Assembly: GCA_018857735.1 (NCBI GenBank) | Contig: JABMCL010000871.1 | Location: 617,001-681,000 of the forward strand | Direction: 5' to 3' | Source: Alviniconcha marisindica | Lineage: Eukaryota; Mollusca; Gastropoda; Provannidae | DNA: 64,000 bases | Shown here: positions 23,801 through 37,171 of the stretch, in pieces | How positions within the stretch are numbered: position 1 is the stretch's first letter | Layout: each line of letters opens with the position of its first letter | Made by a program: the position numbers and the translations under genes | Notes under the pieces: generated by a model | Told to the model about the DNA's origin: nothing | What the model saw: the letters and a program-made list of their open reading frames with translations, nothing else | Database searches by the model: none

Positions 23801-26800
23801 AGATGCATTTACATATACACCAATGAAACAAAAATGATGTAGACTGACAAACAGTCAATACAGCTTTTTGGAAGAGGGGGGGGGGGGCAGTCACTTTAGG
23901 AAACTACCTACCTGACAACTTTCAGGAAGTCTTGGACAGCCTGCCTGACTTCATCATCATCAGCTGCAGTTCCTGTGTAGAACTCTTCCTGAAACACACA
24001 AAAACATGACAGCCCTTTCAAGCAATCTGCACCATTCATTCATAATTTTGTTTGAAAAATAAAAAGGAGATAAGCAATCTCAAGAGAACATTGCTGTGCT
24101 TTCCAACAAACAAAGAACAGCTTCAAGCAGCAACACTTCACAGTCATGGCACTTTTATTATCACTGCAGTTCTTTCAGATTCATACTGATAGCTTAGGCC
24201 TACACTTCATTAAAAAAAAAAAAGGTTTTTGACTGTAACTCTTAAGCGTTTATAGCTTATGCCTTTGCTTCATTATCACCACAAATTCATTGCAGTATTA
24301 AGAACAAAGCTGCCAAAGACAACAACAGTGTTCAGGTGCTTTACCTGCAGAAGATACGGAGCTGCTTTGGCCAAAGCCCTCAGCTCCACCAGGTAAGTGA
24401 AGTACAGGTTCTTCAGTCGCTGTGGTCCCTGTCCTTCCGAGGTTGCAGGGTCAAATCTCCTTTTGAACTCCTTGATGTTGGGGCCCCAAACAGGTGGTCC
24501 AAAGGCACTTTGTGCTGCAAAGCCATCAAGGTGAAAGATTACACCTGTGCTGTGTCAGCCAGTTTAATCTTACTCACTACTACACCACTGAGCACTTTGT
24601 GTGCAGTGCTCTATGTAATTCCACTGTGCATGTATACAAACCATTACAACCATTAGAGGGGTATTGGTTGTGTAGGTCTAGATGGAAAAAAATATGGACA
24701 TGTATAATTATGTATCATATAACTTCATGTAACTTTGTGTACAGTGCTCTATGTATTTCCAGTGTGTGTGTGTCCAAACCATTGTAACATTTAACAATCA
24801 GACAGGCATTAATTTGGTTAGGTCTATCTGAACCAATGCACATGTATAATTATATATAACTTCATGTAACTTTGTGTACAGTGCTCTATGTATTTCCAGT
24901 GTATGTATCCAAACCATTGTTTAACAATCAGACAGGCATTAATTTGGTTAGGTCTATCTGAACCAATGCACATGTATAATTATATATAACTTCATGTAAC
25001 TTTGTGTACAGTGCTCTATGTGTTTCCAGGGGTGTGTATCCAAACCATTGTAACAATCAGACAGGCATTAATTTGGTTAGGTCTATCTGAACCAATGCAC
25101 ATGTATAATTATATATAACTTCATGTAACTTTGTGTACAGTGCTCTATGTGTTTCCAGCGCTGTGTATCCAAACCATTGTAACAATCAGACAGGCATTAA
25201 TTTGGTTAGGTCTATCTGAACCAATGCACATGTATAATTATAATATAACTTCATGTAACAATTTGACAGGCTTAATGGTTGGGTTTTCCAGCTGTATATT
25301 ATGTATCCAAACTTGTAACAATCAGGTCCAGGGCATTATTTGGGTTGCAGGTTAAACTGAACACCAATGCACATGTATAATTATATATAACTTCATGTAA
25401 CTTTGTGTACAGTGCTCTATGTGTTTCCAGTGTGTATCCAAACCATTGTAACAATCAGACAGGCATTAATTTGGTTAGGTCTATCTAAACCAAAAAAACT
25501 CATAACTTGTGTACAGTGCTCTATGTTTCCAGTGTTGGGATCCAAACCATTGTAACAATCAGACAGGCATTAATTTGGTTAGGTCTATCTAAACCAATGC
25601 ACAGAATAATATAACTTCATGTAACTTTGTGTACAGTGCTCTATGTGTTTCCAGCGTATATGTATCCAAACCATTGTAACAATCAGACAGGCATTAATTT
25701 GGTTAGGTCTATCTGAACCAATGCACATGTATATATATATAACTTCATGTAACTTTGTGTACAGTGCTCTATGTGTTTCCAGGTGTTGTATCCAAACCAT
25801 TGAATAACAATCAGACAGGCATTAATTTGGTTAGGTCTATCTGAACCAATGAATGTTATATATATAACTTCATAACTTGTGTACAGTGCTCTATGTGTTT
25901 CCAGGTGTGTATCCAAACCATTTAACAATCAGACAGGCATTAATTTGGTTAGGTCTATCTGAAACCAATGCACATGTATAATTATATATAACTTCATGTA
26001 ACTTTGTGTACAGTGCTCTATGTGTTTCCAGCGCATATGTATCCAAACCATTGTAACAATCAGACAGGCATTAATTTGGTTAGGTTATCTGAACCAATGC
26101 ACATGTATAATTATATATAACTTCATGACTTTGTGTACCAGTGCCTATGTGTTTCCAGTGTGTTTATCCAAACCATGTAACAATCAGACAGGCATTAATT
26201 TGGTTAGGTCTATCTAAACCAATGCACATGTATAATTATATATAACTTCATGTAACTTTGTGTACAGTGCTCTATGTGTTTCCAGTGTGTATGTATCCAA
26301 ACCATTGTAACAATCAGACAGGCATTAATTTGGTTCGGTCTATCTGAACCAATGCACATGTATAATTATATATAACTTCATGTAACTTTGTGTACAGTGC
26401 TCTATGTGTTTCCAGTGTGTATGTATCCAAACCATTGTAACAATCAGACAGGCATTAATTTGGTTAGGTCTATCTGAACCAATGCACATGTATAATTATA
26501 TATAACTTCATGTAACTTTGTGTACAGTGCTCTATGTGTTTCCAGTGTGTGTGTATCCAAACCATTGTAACAATCAGACAGGCATTAATTTGGTTAGGTC
26601 TATCTGAACCAATGCACATGTATAATTATATATAACTTCATGTAACTTTGTGTACAGTGTTCTATGTGTTTCCAGCGTGTATGTGTCCAAACCACTGTGA
26701 CAATCACACAGGCATTAATTTGGTTAGGTCTATCTAAACCAATGCACATAACCTTGTGTACAGTGCTCTATGTTTCCAGCATATATGTATCCAAAGCATT

Positions 26801-29800
26801 GTAACGATCAGACAGGCATTAATTTGGTTAGGTCTATCTAAACCAATGCACATAACCTTGTGTACAGTGCTCTATGTGTTTCCAGCGTGTATGTATCCAA
26901 ACCATTGTAACAATCAGACAGGCATTAATTTGGTTAGGTCTACCTGAACCAATGGATATACAGTTATATAACCTATAACTTCATGCAACTCTGTGTACAG
27001 AGCTCTGTGTGTTTTCAGTGTGAATGCAAACCATTATAACCATTAGAAAGCGTTAATTTGGTTAGGTCTATCTGAACCGATGAAGATATATATAATATCA
27101 CATAACTTCATGCACAGTGCTCTGTGTGTTTTCAGTGTGTGTATGCAAACCATTACAACAACTAGAGAGGCATTAGAGAGGGTTAGTACATGGGTGGGAG
27201 TGGTAGTGGTGGTGGTAGTGGTGCAACCTGACTGTCTGCCTACACTTGTGCACATGCCTCAAGCGTAACATAGCCAATGCCGTACAGATTGCTACCTAAA
27301 TACCTGTTCCTTCACACAGAATAATAATTTGAGGTTCATCCAGTGAGTAGTTGTTATGCTCGTAAAACTGACAACAAACACACACTCTTGCAGCTGGTTA
27401 CTTCAGCTGCACTATGGCCCACCCTTTTGATTTTGGACAGAATCGATAGGGTTGCATCGTAAAACTAAAACAGCAATCAAATCAACAAAAGCAACCCAGA
27501 TTGCAATCTCACACAAGACATGATGCTAATCTGCAAAGAAAAGTATAAGTTTAATGTTTACATAGCAAAATAAAGTAAAAATGGTTCCTATGAATCCACT
27601 GTAGTAAGAATGCAGCAGCAGACAAAAACCTGAGCCACGTGGTAAACAATCCTCGTAACCTCTGACCCGTGACCTCTGAGCCACACACAAATCGCTGATG
27701 TCACAAGAGAAAATAGTTCCCTAACCACTACCATTACAACTACCACCCGTGTACTAACCTTCTCTATTAATTTGGTTAGGTCTATTAGAACCCAGGCGCA
27801 TATATATATATATATATATGTATATATGATGATGATGATGCAAATACTGACCTGGGAAAAGGTACTGGTCACACAAGTGGATGTTGATGCTGGTGTGAAG
27901 GCCAGAGATCATGCGGTAGAATGCTCGCTTTTCCAAGCACATGCCTGCAGCACACACAAAGTCCAAAAACACCTCACCACCATACATCATGGACCCACAC
28001 AGAAAACAGGCGTGTGGCTGTGAGCGCAAGTGAGTGATAGCCACAAGCAGCTATAATGATGGCTTAATTACCATCTTTATCAATAAGAACAGCATATATA
28101 AGTAGTAGGCTATGAATTTCTCTGCTCAGTCTCCGAGTATCAGTATGACTATGACAGTATGAGGGATTAGACACCCATTAGCCCAGACAGAGGAACAGAA
28201 AACAGGCGTGCGACTGTGAGTGCAAGTCACACTGCAAGTGGCTATAAAGCATAATGATAGCCTAGCTACCATCCTTATCAATAAAAAAAAGAAGCATATA
28301 AGTAGTTGGCCCTGAATTTCCCAGCTCAGTCTCAGTATGACTATGAGGGGTTTGACACTCATTAGCCCAGAGAGAATAACAGAAAACAGGCGTGTGAGTG
28401 CAAGTGGCTATAAAGCATGATAGCCTAGCAAGTGGCTATAAAGGATAACGATAGCCTAGCAAGTGGCTATAAAGGATAACGATAGCCTAGCAAGTGGCTA
28501 TAAAGCATGATAGCCTAGCAAGTGGCTATAAAGGATAACGACAGCCTAGCAAGTGGCTATAAAGGATAATGATAGCCTAGCAAGTGGCTACAGAGCATAA
28601 TGACAGCTTAGCAAGTGGCTATAAAGCATAACGATAGCCTATATAGCTACCATCCTTACCAATAAGAAAAGCATATATATATAAGCAGTAGGCCATGAAT
28701 TTCTCTGCTCAGAGTCTCATAGTATCAGTACAACTACGAGGGATGAGACCCCCATTAACCCAGAGAACATATATGGCATATGTATTGTTATGAACATCAT
28801 GCTGGTTGGGATATAGGAAGGTTTCAGCTTCACAGCTCATATACTCAAATTCGTAAGTGTACCACTGTTCCAATATCTGGTACTTCATAGACTTGCCTCA
28901 GGATAATCGTGCGAATACCATGTTCCATGCAATTTAAATGAAATTAATTTGTAATTGTTTTCTTTATACGTGGCTTATGTTGTTGGGTACCGTTTGTCAA
29001 TGCCCCGTATCAACAGAACATCACCAAGACACATTCCTGTGCACACGTTTATGTCACTGCCAAATAAACATCCCTTAGATCCTTGTCCTTGTAATCTTCT
29101 TACAGTTACACTGGCATTTCTTTCCCTTGTGTGTAATTTCAAAGTGTTAGAGCACACATTTCTTTCATAAGGTAGTTTCACTGCATTCATTTTTTTTTTA
29201 AACCAAATTCATTTCTGTTTAAGCACATCAGTACCTTGAGACAACTGTTTTATTTATTTTGTTGATTTTTTTGTAATGCACTGACAAAATAAACATTTAC
29301 TCCCTGCTGAAAAGCCAGTCATTTTCTTTACTAAAAATGTTGCCCTATCTGCATGATATACTGGGTTTACCCAGAATATCACCATACCAATAAAAAAAAA
29401 CACATGGCCCTTGCTCTTTTGGGGGGGGTGGGGGCATTCAAAGTTACTGAAAGATGTGACTGTGCATGCTCAACAAGGCTGTCGCTAACTATTTATTCAC
29501 AGGACTTTCTACTTTATGCACACACTCAGGATCAATCCGGCAACTGTGGCTGTGGCAGACCTGGGTTCTTACTGGTCTTTGTGATGCTAATTTAATGTGC
29601 TTATCTGTTCTGTTTCTGAGGGAGCTTCAGGCTTTGGCGTGGAAGGCATGGCAAAGCGCGCGCACACGAAACAGTGCTAGTATCATAAACACAACATCAG
29701 CTGATGGCACGGTTTTACTGATGACAACAGTTGACAGTCTGGGATTATTCCCATGCCTGTTTTTTTCTCTTCCTGTATAATAGCCAGTAGCAGTACGCCA

Positions 29801-30401
29801 GTAATTAACAACGCACTGATAACCATTTCTTATACAACAACCAAAAGAGGGGTTTAGTGCTTCACAGTGTAGCTGCTCTACATTACAAACATCTGCAAAA
29901 GACCAACTCCGTGGCAAAAAAAGCAACAATGAACACTCTTGAGATGACCACAGAAAATGTCAACAACATCAGCGACTCCACAATTCCTGACACTCATTTC
30001 AGTTCTCTTCTTGATGATCAATGCACGATACATTATGCAGAATACAAACAAGAACACATACACAGAAGTACTGAGGCAATTACTCACACTACCATGTGCA
30101 ACCCAAAAGGTTCATGTGTGCAAATCTTGAACACACCTGGGAAATCATAACAATAACTCGTTTCTTCATGATTTTTTTAAAATACCTTTTTGTAAACTAA
30201 AAGCCCTAAAACACCCCAAGCAGGATCCCTAAGAAGTCATCACAACATAGTAATAACAACGGAACTCTGTAAATTGGGGAGCAGGGGGTAGGGGTGGAAG
30301 GGGGGGGGGGGGGGGGGGCAAAATTGTTATATGAATGTATTAAAAATTTAACAGGAGAGAGAAGGGGGGGGGCAAAATTGTTATAAGAATGTATTTAATG
30401 G

Positions 30402-30464
<63 letters not shown>

Positions 30465-33400
30465 AAATGTACACATCCCAAATTAACAAAGACTGCAAAG
30501 ACTAAAATGAAACTTATCGCAAGCAAAGAACTGATCAATAAATAAAAGATCAATAACTGACACCCTGAGCAATAGGTAAATAAAAGATCAATAAACTGAC
30601 ACCTGGAACAATAGGTAAATAAAAGATCAATGAACCGACACCTGGAACAATAGGTAAATTACACAAGTACCAGATAATCAAAACTGGTACAAAAGTGTGA
30701 AGCTCAATGGAAAAATATTATCATGCAGAGTAGCAGAGCTGTCCCCTGATCATGCAGAATCTACGAAAAGCCATTTGTTCAGATTTTAGGCTTTCACAGG
30801 CAGTTGCACACTTGGAAATATGTCATCTGCCGTAAACACATGCATGATTTTGTCCATGCATGTAAAAACCATCATTATGCAATTTTGACTGATCTCACTT
30901 AACAACTGAGAAAACACCAAAACTGAGGCTACTTGCTCAGACTCCGGAATGTATAACAAATAAAACAGTTCCTTTCAGCATTACATTTGTCATTATGCCC
31001 ATATATATTATATACAGTATATTCCTGTTTCCATGTGATCTTCATTTTTGTTGTTGTCCCTAATAGTAATATGTCAGCCTGACATCTGTGGACATTAACC
31101 CCTTCACTGCCCAAGCCTGTAAAATGTATGGATGGGTCTGTAAACAGAATATCTTCCAGTCCTATAACATCTACTTTTAATGCTATGAGTTTTGATGAAA
31201 GTTCTTTCAAATGCCGTTGTGAAAAAGAAGACAAAAAGGCTCAAGGGTTTCAAATTTCCCTAGTTTATGGGTCGTTTTTAAATGACATCACGGCAGTAAA
31301 AGGGTTACGCCCCGTATCATAATCATGTTCAATTTCTAATGTGTTCTAGGTCACCCAAACTGCTGACAGTGAAGAGCTCAATGGACGTATTGCCATTCAA
31401 AGTCTGAAACCCCCCACTGAAAAAGCACCAGTGTGTGTAATCAACATTAGCTAACTACCCACTTACCTAATTACTTTAAACTAAGGTCAGGGGTCAGCAA
31501 ACTTGGTAATAGTACTACACTCAAAAACAAAACCTATGCTGGTCACATAATCATGCAAAGTTTGAAAAGACCTGCTAAAACAGGCTTTAGAAAAATGCAA
31601 CCATTAAATCATTGAGGTTTTTGTCCAGCCAGAAAATAAGTCAATCATCTCACTTGAACAGCCACTCCCCAAAAATAACAACCACAACCACAACAAGAGA
31701 CACAGAGAGAAACACTATGTGCATGATCCATCTGTGCATTTAACCCCTTCACTGATCACTGCCCTAGCATGTATGATTTCTGGGCTGAAAGATGCATGCA
31801 CGCTCTGTGAAACAGGATATTTTCCCGTCCTATAGCGCATCTACTTTCAATGCTGTGTGTTTTGATGAAAATCCTTTTACATGCTGGTGCAAAAAAAGAA
31901 GGCAAAAAAGCTTATGGGTTTCAAGTTTCAAGTTTTGGTACTTTTATTGGTCATTTTCAAGTGACATCACGGCAGTGAATGGGTTAAGAGTGACTTAATT
32001 AATATTGATTTTGTAAGTTGTTGGCCTCACTGGCACCGCTTTGTCAGGTGCTCTTTTCTGAATTTTGTACTCTTTCCTGCATTTTAAGTTTGAAGTCACA
32101 AAAGTGGTTTTGACATCATGAATACAACAACACAAGCTCTCAGTTCTGCACACAGCTTGGTCATAGAAGCATACATGGTTTTCTTTTCATAGTGCAATCA
32201 CTAATGTCTCTCTCTGTGGACTGAACTTATGATGATGTACTGCAGCATTCTAGAAAAAGGGTGATCTACTGGGTTAACCGCTAATATCTGTCACTTGCTA
32301 CATTGGCCATTTTGGGAAAATTTCTCTGCCAGATGAAAAACAAAAGCAAAAACAAAATAAAACCCTACAGAGCTGGAAAAGAAGGAGACTAGATAAAAAG
32401 AACACAAATTCATTCAGTTTTTCCACTGGAACTAAGAAGGCTAGCTCCTTTAAGGTCTCTATCTGCCAGTCAGCTGGTAGCTTGCCAGCCAGCTAGCCAC
32501 TGACAATGACCTTCACATGTTCAGCTTTTTTTTCTTTTCTTTTTTAATGCCAGTCAAAAACATAAGCTTCAGTCTGCCATTTTTTTGGGAACCACTCTGA
32601 CCTTGAAAAAATTCAAGACTGTCTGAACTATTATGATTATGAATGGGTCAAGCTCCAAAGAGTTCTTTATTCAAATTTTTGCCATGCCACCCGAAGTTTG
32701 AGAGATGAGGCTTAGAGTGAGTAACTTAGGTGGCTGCTACCCCAAAATCCCATGTTACAATTGTCCACCCAACAATATGCATTGATCATTATACTGACAT
32801 GCATGATGTCCAAAGAGTTTTTTTAAATGGGAATACCATGAGAGAAACAGGGAGGGAATAGGAACTGGGTTAGAGGATGAGAAGAAAAACACCTAGAGAG
32901 AGACATGAACATTTTGATCTAAACGTGGGCTGAAAAAATGCAAAACAAAGACACAGAAAAAATGTCAAACAAAAGCAACAAAACATTTACGATACCTTGT
33001 AAACAATCCTCTGTAAAATGTTTGAAAGACCACACTTCTTTATCATTTCTCAAGATAAACAAAAGTCCACATGCATGTACTCCTCCAGATGAGTACCATT
33101 ACAACCACAAAACCACACCACTGTCTGTCTTTCACACACACACACACACACACACCACACACACACACACACACACAGGGCTGCAAGCAAGTGTTCCTTG
33201 TCTTTCACACACACAAAGGTCCATGTTAAGTACTCCACTTGAGTACTGTCACACTAAAAATACCAAAAAAACATCACTATCTTTCACACACACACACACA
33301 CACAAAGGTCCACATGCAAGTATTTCTCCAATTACTATGAGTACTATCACGCTCACAAAACCACATGATTATCTTTCCGTCTTTCACACCAGTCTATGAG

Positions 33401-36400
33401 CATGCACATTCACTTCAACACACATGCATACACACATATAATGAGACACAGACACATATATGTACTATGTGTCAGAAATGTACTATCAACACACACAAAC
33501 TGTCTGGTCAGTGTACAATTGAGATAATGCCCCCATTCCAACCTCTTTTATTTAACACCATGAAGTCAGTCAACCATCCAAGTCCTATTACCATGAATAC
33601 AGACATTTGTACTGTTAAGCTAAGTGATTTTGCATTTTGATATATATATATGGAAACCTCACCTTCATGTCAACATGAACCAACACCATCTTTCACCCCT
33701 ATCAGTCTGTACTGTGTGTGTGTGTGTGTGTGTGTGTGTTGTGTGTGTGTGTGGTGTGTGTGTGTGTGTGATTAAATTTTTATATATATGGTAATTACAA
33801 ATATTAGTTATTTTTTAAAGATATTATTGTCATTAGATGCCATGATAATATTATTTGTTATTATTATGATCATAATGTACTGCATTTGTATTACATGTTG
33901 TTAACATGATGTGTGTGTACGGGAAGGAAGCGAGGGGAATGGGGGTGGGGGTGGGGGGCAAACTGAATTTGAATATATAACGACTACAACAGCTCAGAAG
34001 GATTTATCACCATACAGCTAAAAATGGGACGGCAAAGGGGTGTTAGTGTGTGGTGAACACCCAGTCAAAAGACCATTTCAGGTGGGTATGCATATCCTGC
34101 AGCTCAGCGGAAGCCTTGTTCACCGCCTAGCTCTGAATTCCAGAGACAATAAGCTGTGAACCAGTCAAGCTGCGCATATCCCGCAGGCCAGCAGACGCCT
34201 TATTCAGCATTTTGCTCTGAATTACAGAGGCAATAAGCTGTGAACTGTTGAGAAACAGCTGCAGCAAAGAAAAGAATGAAAGAAACCACCACCAGCTTAT
34301 TCCAAGAGATGCCTGTAAGTCAGTGTGATAGTGGTACATGCGTATCACACTATCAGTACTGTGAAAGCAGAACTCCATGAACCATGGTAGAGTTCAGTGG
34401 TTCAAATTTTAAAAAAAGGACCGACTGTGCTCATTCAGGATTCAATCCTTACTATGAGCTTAACTTTGAAGACAGCAATCTGAACATGCCGCTCAACACC
34501 CCTGCTCACGATGCTGCTGCATTCACCATCATACCAGGTATTGTTTACAAGACGTTCAGCAGCTCAGAAGAAACCTAGACAAAAGATGCAATGGACACAC
34601 ACAGGCATAAATGTACCAGCCCCCCCCCCCCCCCCCCCCACCCATGGGGTGCTTAAAGCGCCGGCACTGCTGACTGAATTCAAGGCAACGTTACCGTTTG
34701 GTCTTCACTGTCCTGTTTGCAGGCAGAATGTGCCAAAACCAACAGTTATGCTATGCAGGAAAATGATAACCATATCACATTATATGTACAGGATGGTTGC
34801 AAACTCAGCAGCTACAAAGGCAACGAGGTCACACGGAGCATGGTTTCTACAACATTCAGGGAATCACTGGGTAAACACGTAATTCTAATGGGAATATTCT
34901 GACACAAGACATACTGTACCATACAATTAAACTGCTTTGGAAAGATTATATCTTTATCAAAAAGTTTTAAAAAGGAACTGATGAAATCTGAACATACACA
35001 ATAATATACACTACAAACACAAATGGTGGGAAAACAGCAAATATAACTCACTCAAATGAGGAGGTTGCCCTCCCCCCAACTTCCCTAAGGTATGAGATTA
35101 GTCTGCAAATCTGCAGGCATCTGCAAAACTAAAAAGAAGCAGACCGCGAATGAACCGTGCAGGCTCTCTCTGAAAGAAGGGGGTGTTGCTGTCCATACTC
35201 ACTTGAAAAGTGGTCTTGCTCACTGGGGCCATAGGACAGAGGCTCACTGGGCCTACAAATACAGAAGGAAAGGAAAGGGAATGAAGGCACACTGTACACG
35301 ACAGCATCGGAATGTTAACTAATTCTAAAACGCTCAGGACACCATACGATTTAGCCATGTAGCCAAGTGCTTCCCAATTGTCAGAGGTGATTCACTCTGT
35401 GTGGATGACACTATGACAGTACATGTATACAAATCCATGAACTAACTAACTCATTTGTCAATATGGCATCATGCCGCATCCAACTTGGATTCTAAGTTTT
35501 CATACTGAGAACAGTTTATTTTTTAAATAACACTCCTGGTAAGTGTAATCTACCATCCTGGCTATTCTCAGAGAAAAAGATGCATCAAAATACAAAATAC
35601 AAAATAAAAATACAATGACTATTCTTGGGGAAGAAAAACACACCAAAATATGGCAGCAAAAGGGTTAAACAGAAAGAATCTGGACATCAAATGCTATTAC
35701 AACAAAATAACACTGTAGTTAAAACTCTGCATTCTACCCCTTTGTAAAAGCAAGCTCCATCTACAGTGGAACCCCTATTTTAAGTCCACCCTAAAAATAA
35801 AAATAAAGGCACAAGCAGTCTTGCAAGAGGGGTGGTCTCTTATCACTATATCTGGGGGACACTGACAATGAAGATATGAGAGGATTCCGAAGAAAAAAAC
35901 GGTCTTGCAAGAGGGGTGGTTTCTCATCAGGGCTATACTGACAATGGAAATATATGAGGATTCAGAAAAAAAACTCTTGCAAGAGGGGTGGTTTCTCATC
36001 AGGGCTATACTGACAATGGAAATATGTGAGGATTCAGAAGAAGAAGAAAACTGTCTTGCAAGAGGAGTGGTTTCTCATCAGGGGTACACTGACAATGGAA
36101 ATACGAAGAGAGAGGATTCAAAAAATAAAAAATGGTCTTTCAAGAGGGATGGTTTTTCATCAGGGGTATACTGGCAATGGAAATATGACAGGATTCGGAG
36201 GTGATCTCAAAAAAAGATGGGTGGTTTCTCATCTGGGGTATACTGACAATGGAAATATGAAGGGAGAGGATTCAGAAAAAGGTGTCCTTGCAACAGGGGT
36301 GGTCTCTCATCAGGGGTACATTGACGATGGAAATATGACAGGATTCAGAGGTGGTCTCAACTGGGGTGGTCTCTCATCAGGGGTAACACTGACAATGGAA

Positions 36401-37087
36401 ATATGACAAGATTCAAAGGTGGTCTCAAAAGAGGGGCGGTCACTCATCAGGGCTATACTGACAATGGAAATATGTGAGGATTCTGAAAAAACTGTCTTGC
36501 AAGAGGGGCTGTCTCTCATCAGGGGTACACTGACAATGGTAATTTGAAGGGAGAGGATTCAGAAAATAATGGTCTCAAATGTGGGGTGCATTGACAATGG
36601 AAACTTGAAGGGAGAGGATTTAGAAAGAGTGGTCTCAAAAGTGGGGTACACTGACAATGGAAATTTGAAGGGAGAGGATTTAGAAGAAAAAAAATTCAAA
36701 AGAGGAGTACACTGACAATGGAAATTTGAAGGGAGAGGATTCAGAAAAAGTGGTTTTAAAAGTGGGGTACACTGACAATGGAAATTTGAAGGGAGAGGAT
36801 TCAGAAAATAATGGTCTCAAATGTGGGGTACACTGACAACGGAAATTTGAAGGGGGAGGATTCAGAAAAATTGGTCTCAAATGTGAGGTACACTGACAAT
36901 GGAAATTTGAAGGGAGAGGATTAAAAAAAAAAAGAGGTCTCAAAAGAGGGGTGGTTTCTCATCAAGGGGGTCTTCCATTTGGGGTTCCACTGTATATTTG
37001 CAACAACAAAAATACTGAACACAGATCCTTCTATTAATGAAATCAGCTTGAAAAAAAGAAAAAAGATCAGATACATGCAACTGTTTC

Positions 37088-37171
<84 letters not shown>

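Larger units (their letters stand above)
28761..35202. other. ERO1 intron 8: mostly unique and simple-repeat sequence
   Basis: Contents not listed separately: poly-G (30,300-30,318) and (GA)n (30,410-30,462) with a duplicated gggcaaaattgttat block; about 115-bp triplicated units containing (CA)n at 33,065-33,395; (GT)n at 33,716-33,770; an 85-bp direct repeat at about 34,086-34,245; poly-C at 34,621-34,639. The unplaced ERO1 micro-exon should lie between 27,945 and 35,202. I searched the minus strand for a W-x-(E) codon pattern and found no copy with splice sites. Confidence 0.6.

Noticed and set aside
24336..26217. Repeated ORFs in the 130-bp array
   Set aside because: Frames break between units and the unit length is not a multiple of three.
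31620..31645. Candidate ERO1 micro-exon reading F-W-L-D
   Set aside because: No AG acceptor precedes the Trp codon and no GT donor follows in phase.
35905..36943. Repeat-protein ORFs on both strands at 35.9-36.9 kb
   Set aside because: They lie entirely in the minisatellite inside the pogo-like element and are open by composition.
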